Source: Cacajao melanocephalus (Eukaryota > Chordata > Mammalia > Primates > Pitheciidae). From it: a stretch of DNA of 64,000 nucleotides. Below the pieces are notes generated by a model. The model saw only the letters and a program-made list of their open reading frames with translations. It made no database searches and had not been told where the DNA came from. Location: assembly GCA_963573385.1 (NCBI GenBank), contig CAUYLG010013905.1:142219-206218 (forward strand). The letters run 5' to 3'. The translations under genes and the position numbers were made by a program. Every line of letters starts with the position of its first letter. Position 1 is the first letter of the stretch. Shown here in pieces: positions 57,441-64,000 of this stretch.

Positions 57441-57736
57441 CCAGATCTCTTCTTCGGCCAGAGGTGACCTGCACCTGCTGATTTTTGTCCTTGACTCCAG
57501 CCTAACCCTCCTGCGTCCACCCCAGCCCCAGCCCCAGTGCATGTCTAACACGGCCTCTCCATCCTTAACCACCTCATCTCCAACAGCCTCCTGCAGACCC
57601 CGGTGCATCCTCTTCTCCTGTTCCAAGAAATGAAATTTGTGGGTGGGGTATTGCGGGGCAGGAGGGAGGAGGCAGACAGCGCAGGAGGCCACTTGGGCTC
57701 AGGCATTTGGACCCTTCTTGAGGGTATCATAGGGAT

Positions 57737-57862
57737 GGGTGCAGAGAGGAGAGGGGGCTCCCGTAGGCCACAGGAGGCTCAGCTGGGCTCGCCGAGGTTT
57801 GCAAGTGCACCCATTTAGCGTGCACAGAGTTAGCGCCTGCTGTATGCCAGGCACTGTACTGG
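57737..57862 (+). repeat. Direct repeat, copy 2 (after gelsolin-3 exon)
   Basis: This is the partner of 56356-56480 in the same orientation, 1.38 kb downstream. The right 30 bases resemble a MIR tail, but the left 90 bases do not, so the match is not just two MIR copies. Confidence 0.88.
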
Positions 57863-58217
57863 AAGTCTTTCCACTTCCAAAGAGCAAAAGCAAACAGGCT
57901 GTGTGACCTTGAGTCAGTCCCCTCCCCTCTTTGAGCCTCAGTTTCTCCATCTGCAGATTGGGTTTGGATAATGAGCTCTCAGAGAGCCCTTTAGTTGTAA
58001 TAGCCATTGAAGATACTGGAAGGGAGCAAGCTGAGACCCTAAGGACCCCTAGATTTACTATTGCCATCTGAGGGGTCTACCCATAGTCCCAGAGCTTGTG
58101 ATCTTGGAGCCTGGGACAATCCCTGCTACGTTGTTTCCTAGCTGGAGGTCCCTGGCAGAGTCCCTTCACCTCTCTGTGCCTCGATTATCACATCCAATTG
58201 GCAATAAGAAAAGAAGG
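57863..58217 (+). other. Intron sequence with MIR-like text
   Basis: MIR-like sense text lies at about 57890-57980 (TTTGAGCCTCAGTTTCTCCA). No other feature seen. Confidence 0.5.
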
Positions 58218-58489
58218 GAGGCTGGGTGTGGTGGCTCACGCCTGTAATTCCAGCACTTTGGGAAGCCAAGGTGGGTGGATCACCTGAGGAATTCAAGACC
58301 AGACTGACCAACATGGTGAAACCCCATCTCTTAGTAGAGTGGTGCATGCCTGTAATCCCAGCTACTCTGGAGGCTGAGGCAGGAAAATGGTTTAAATCCA
58401 GGAGGTGGAGTTGGCAGTGAGCCGAGATCGAGCCACTGGACTCCAGCCTGGGCGTCACAGTGAGACTCTCTTAAAAAAAAAAAAAAAAA
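58218..58489 (+). mobile_element. Alu with a small deletion
   Basis: Sense Alu in the intron just before the shared gelsolin exon. GAAAAGAAGGGA occurs on both sides (58207 and 58491), the target duplication. Confidence 0.95.
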
Positions 58490-58626
58490 GGAAAAGAAGG
58501 GAACAGGGAGGTAGAGCCCTCTGTGACCTCCATCACCAGAAAAAGCCAATGGCAGGCTGAGTAGGAGAGATAGATCCTGGCTGTGGCACAGGATTTGAAG
58601 CATAAAACTCTTGCCCTGTTTGCTGA

Positions 58627-59979
<1,353 letters not shown>

Positions 59980-60019
59980 TGACCTTGTGATGCAATGGGC
60001 AGACCCATCAGAGGTCAGG

Positions 60020-60150
60020 CTTTGGAGTCAACCAACATTGGGTTTACATCCTGGCTTCTTTCTGGCTGTGTGAGTTTGGACAAATCACACTGCCTTTCTG
60101 AGCCTCTGGTTCCTTATCTTAAAATGGGGAGAAGAAAATTCCCCATAACT
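60020..60150 (+). repeat. MIR
   Basis: Sense MIR: CTGGCTGTGTGAGTTTGGAC, then AGCCTCTGGTTCCTTATCTT. Confidence 0.7.
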
Positions 60151-61429
60151 TCATAGTGTTGTCTTCCTGGCCCCAGCAGTGAGGAGTGGGCCAGAGGTGG
60201 AAATCCAGTCCTTCTTGCAGGCCCTGGGGGGCTTTGGCCTAGTCCTGTTCCTGTACCCCTTAATTCTTAGGGCCTTGCCAACAGAGGGCCCCATGTTAGG
60301 TATCTGATAGAGCACTGTTAGTCACATCTCTCTTTCTGTTCACTAGAATCCCCTTTGAACTTGAACTCTTAAGAGTCTGTACCAAGACAGAGCTCTTTTC
60401 CCAAGCTCCTAGCCCGGTGGGGCTGAGCAAAGCCAAGCCAGGAGCTCCAAGGGACTGTACGCTAATATGCTAGTGACTTTCTACAAGCCACTTGACCTCC
60501 TTGAGCTGCCTTTTCCTCTCTGGTTACCTGAGAGCCAGTTGTACCTGCCCTACGGGACTGGGAGAGGATTCGGTGCGGGGGTGGCTGGGAAGTGCCTTGC
60601 CTGGGGCTTGGCCATCTGGAAGGGCCCTGGGAACACTGTAGTTTTACAAAGCTGGAGTTTTCTTTGGTCAGGAAATAGAGGGGGATCACAGTCCTTCACA
60701 ACCAGGTGGGCTTTAATATCAGAGTCCAAATCTCTCATTTTACTGGGGGGAGAAAGGGAACTGAGACACGGAAAGGCTTAAGCAGTTGGCCCAGAGTCAC
60801 ACAGCAAATTGGTGCCAGACTCAGGACTAGAACTGAGATGTCCTGACTCTCAGCATTCTTTCCACTAAACCGACATATCCCTAATGACCAGGGTCCTAGA
60901 GTAGGGTTCAAGCCTATCTGTGCTGCTGATGTGCCGTGTGACCTTAGAGAAGTCACTGTTCCTCTCTAGACCTCAGGATCATCTGTGTCAATGGAATGGT
61001 GACCCTGTCTACCCTGGTGAGGCACAAGAGATTGAATGATGGGAAAGTGCCAATGAAACTCAGATAGCAATGGCCAGGGTGTGTCCTGGGAACCACAGTC
61101 CAGGGCTGGGCGGGGCCGGGCTGGATTCTGCCCAGCCCCCTGTGTGCCAGTTTCCCCTTGCACTGAGCTCCTCCTGCTGAGCTGTCCAGCTCTGCCTTCC
61201 TGCCACAGCCCTTTCTGGGGCCTTCATGCCTTGCAGAAGGAGAGGTAAGAAGTTTGGGAGCTGGGCCCCTGAGCTGGAGAAGGACCAGGTCTTTGCAATT
61301 TCTGGAGCAAGAAGTGGAAAGAACACTTGCCCAGGAATCAGAGAGACTGGGATTCAGGTTGCAAGGCCACCTCCTGTAATTGCTGTGAGACTTTGGGCAA
61401 GTCACATATCTTTGGGCAGGTGTTCTCTC

Positions 61430-61630
61430 TCATTCCCCATTCGTCATTCATTCAACAAATACTTACTGAGCCTCAATAACAGCTGCACCTGCTCCTTATT
61501 GCTACACTGTGGCAGACACGGTGCTGGGAGTGTCGGTTATCTCATTTTAGCCTCATAACTGTCCTGGGAGGCAAGTAATTCCAATTCCATCTTACAGATG
61601 AGGCTGGAGGCTCAGAGAGGCCGCTGTATT
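61430..61630 (-). repeat. MIR/L2-like
   Basis: CATTCAACAAATACTTACTG followed by TTACAGATGAGGCTGGAGG and similar. Confidence 0.55.
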
Positions 61631-62059
61631 TAAACCCAGGCTTGTGTCCCCTTAACTCTGCCAGGCCCTGTGCTGGGTGCTGGGGTGACCAAGTGAAGAA
61701 GGTGGGTTCCTGCCCTTGAGAGTGTCCCGAGGAGTTGGGGAGACTGGCAGCCTCACAAAAGTCAATCCATTGCCTCCCAGTGGTGGGATGACAGGTGGGA
61801 TCCTAGGGAGTGCTTGGCTCTGGCAGGGGTTCAAGGGTGAGACAGATGAGCAGGTGTTTGCTAATCTATCTTGTCTTAGTCACCGTTTCTTAGGGCATAA
61901 CCCAATGGTCTAACATGGATACAAATATGAGAGTTCTCATATACACAAGAAGGATGATTTTCCAGGTCAAAGAATGTTGCAGAGCAGGTCATAGGCTCCC
62001 TGGATTATTAGGAATAAACAAGGATAAGAATCCCTACCATATGTTAAGCCTTGACTACT

Positions 62060-62370
62060 CATTTATTTCTCCCTATAGCCTTTAGGATGGATGGTAATGT
62101 TCCCATTTTGTAGATGAAGAGGCTGAGGCTCAGAGGAGTAAACTAACTTGCCTAAGTTCACACAGCTAGTAAAAGATGCTTATCATTGAACACTTATCAA
62201 TTACTTTCTATGTGTCAGGGACTCTTCTGGGTGCTTTACTCATTTAACTGATTTTACCCTAATAGGTAGTTGCCTGTTAGCACCATTTTATAAATGAGGC
62301 TACCAAGGCACAGAGATGTCAAGCAACTTGTCCAAGGTCACACAGCTAGTGATTGGACTCGCATGCAAAC
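62060..62370 (-). repeat. Two MIR copies
   Basis: Two antisense cores: CATTTTGTAGATGAAGAGGC (about 62103) and CATTTTATAAATGAGGCTAC (about 62282), the second followed by TGTCCAAGGTCACACAGCTA. Confidence 0.7.
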
Positions 62371-63445
62371 CCAGGTGTGAAGGGCCTAGCACAGACCTGG
62401 TTCAGAGTAGACATTTGTGTCCCTGATCTTTGATCCTAGCTCGGATGTGCCCTGTGATCTGCTTGGATAGCCTGGCTCCCTCACCCCTAGATGATTTTCC
62501 AGGATGTTCTTGGATCACACCCAAGGAAAGCTCCAGCTGGGCCCAGATTTGGGGCTTCCGTCCTGAAAGACGCTGGCTCCTGGTGCAAATGGGAGGCCCA
62601 GGGCTGGTCCTGTTTACCACCTTCTGCAAGTCCTCAGGCTGCCCCTGCACTTGGCAGGTCCAGCCCAAGGTTCTCGCCCTGGTGCCCTCATCAATTATAG
62701 ATCCCCGAGGAGCAGGGCTTGTTACGCAAGACTTGTTCCTGTGAAAGCCTCTTCCTCTGAGCCAATTCTGTCCTCAGAGTGTGAGAAGGGGCAGGGAGGG
62801 GACAGCGAGCCACTAGAAAGGGCTGACTTGGGGCTTGGCCCTCTTGTTCTGTGACCTCCAGATCCTTAGGCCACTGTATTGCAAGAGAGTTCAGAATCCC
62901 TGGATTCCCTGCCCTCCTCCTCCCACTCCCCAGACCCCCATTTTTGGACAGAACCCTGGAGACCCCCTGGGGCTGGGTTATTTGAAACCCACTGTTCAAA
63001 TGGAATCTGGCCTGGGCAGAGTCCTGGGAGTCCTTGGGCCTGAGAAACACAATTGGGACTTCAATCCACAGAATCACTGGAACCTTTCTGTCCTCCCTCC
63101 CTCCAAGTTCGTAGAAAAGAAGCTCTGAGTTTAGAGGGTGGAGGGGACCAACCCTGATCAATTCATTTTTCTTTGTTTTAGAAACTGTTTAGTTTTCATG
63201 TAAATCTTCATTGCTTCCCCAACCTTCTTCTGACTACAAGAGTAATATAAGCTTATTGTAAAATGTCAAACATTACAGAAATATAGGTTCTAGAAAATAA
63301 AAGTCCCTCCAACATGATTCTACCCTTGAAGATATATATCATATAGTGGCTAATTTCTTTCTCTCCCTCTGAACGTATTTAGATAGACAGACACAGATAT
63401 TTATAATCATTTTAATTTGGAAAGTGGCTTTTAAAACAATTTATC

Positions 63446-64000
63446 GGTAGGGTCCAGCCCTATAGGGTCCCATGAGTCCCTCTCTGCAGGTGTGGAGATG
63501 AGAAACTGGACATAAAAGACACAAGACACCAAGAAAGAGAAAACAGAGTTTGGGCCCAGGGGTCCACTGCTACCCAAAGCGTGGAGATCAGCAGTGGCCC
63601 CAAGTGCCTGGACACTCTGACTTTTATTGAGTACAAGGCAGGGGGAACAGCAGGTGGGATGAGGTCATGGTGGTCAGTGATAGGGTCAGGTAAATCACGT
63701 GTCTTGGAGATAGGGGGCCCAAAACTTTGCAGAAGCCAAGACCAGGAGAAAACCTAAGGCGTCAGCACTTTTTTCATACTTGTCAAGAAGTAGCAAGGTC
63801 ACTAAGATTTATGTTACTATTACTAATTCTTATCTAAGAAAAAGAGGAACCAGGTGCAGAAGCAGAACTTCAAAGTAGCCATGGAACGTGACCGCTGAAG
63901 CATAGCACCACACAGAGACAATTAAGTCCCCGGATGTCTGTGGGTTTCCCTAACAGCTGTCAGGCCGACCACAAGAGCTTGGAGAGCAGAGTTTTCTCCT
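63446..64000 (-). mobile_element. Betaretrovirus-like (HERV-K/HML-type) LTR, cut by window end
   Basis: Read on the minus strand, this resembles the 3' part of a retroviral LTR, with AATAAA (plus-strand TTTATT near 63622) and a right end GGACCCTACC near 63446. It is little decayed compared with neighbouring repeats. Whether it belongs to a provirus or is a solo LTR cannot be seen. The exact family is uncertain. Confidence 0.65.

Noticed and set aside
56739..57692. Minus-strand open frame of 317 codons
   Set aside because: It is the complement of the pyrimidine-rich tract and the GC-rich plasma exon. Its Glu/Arg/Lys-rich product reflects composition, not a gene.

Overview
The window is primate nuclear DNA: about 25 Alu copies, MIR, L2 and old L1 fragments, MaLR and ERVL LTRs, and spliced exons with GT/AG borders. 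It covers the 5' part of the gelsolin gene (GSN), read on the + strand. The gelsolin repeat-1 residues encoded here match human gelsolin as I remember it. The signal-peptide exon differs at about eight residues, so I infer a non-human primate, perhaps an Old World monkey. There are no prokaryotic genes, operons or CRISPR arrays.

Layout. Bases 1-25,000 lie upstream of the main cytoplasmic promoter (or inside a long 5' intron of longer GSN transcripts). They hold no working gene that I can support. The main object is a dead, intronless, minus-strand copy of ATP6V1B2 (V-ATPase B2 subunit) at about 2.4-4.57 kb. A HERV-L-type solo LTR with a visible 5-bp target duplication splits it, and it seems to have landed inside an older MaLR LTR. 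Bases 25.3-26.3 kb are a CpG island with a 5' exon ending at 25819, taken as the first exon of cytoplasmic gelsolin. Bases 25.8-56.6 kb are intron, rich in repeats, with a 0.35-kb inverted duplication (31.65/35.3 kb), a MADE1 hairpin and paired AP-1 motifs.

At 56,700-56,843 lies the exon for the secreted (plasma) gelsolin signal peptide and N-terminal extension. Ninety-seven bases after its end is the eight-codon first exon of gelsolin-3 (56,941-56,964). Shared coding exons follow at 58,795-58,999 and 59,747-59,901, encoding most of gelsolin domain G1. The next exon is not in the window. The last 550 bases are an antisense betaretrovirus-like LTR cut by the window edge.

How it works together: three alternative first exons all end in phase 0 and can splice to the same acceptor at 58,795. 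They give cytoplasmic gelsolin (start at Met52 of the plasma numbering), secreted gelsolin (signal peptide) and gelsolin-3 (11-residue extension). The common body is a calcium- and PIP2-regulated actin-severing and capping protein. No wholly new system was found. The best new observations are the inverted duplication with an internal fold-back mutation, the direct repeat around the two alternative first exons, the nested insertions at the pseudogene, and an open in-frame leader in the cytoplasmic first exon.
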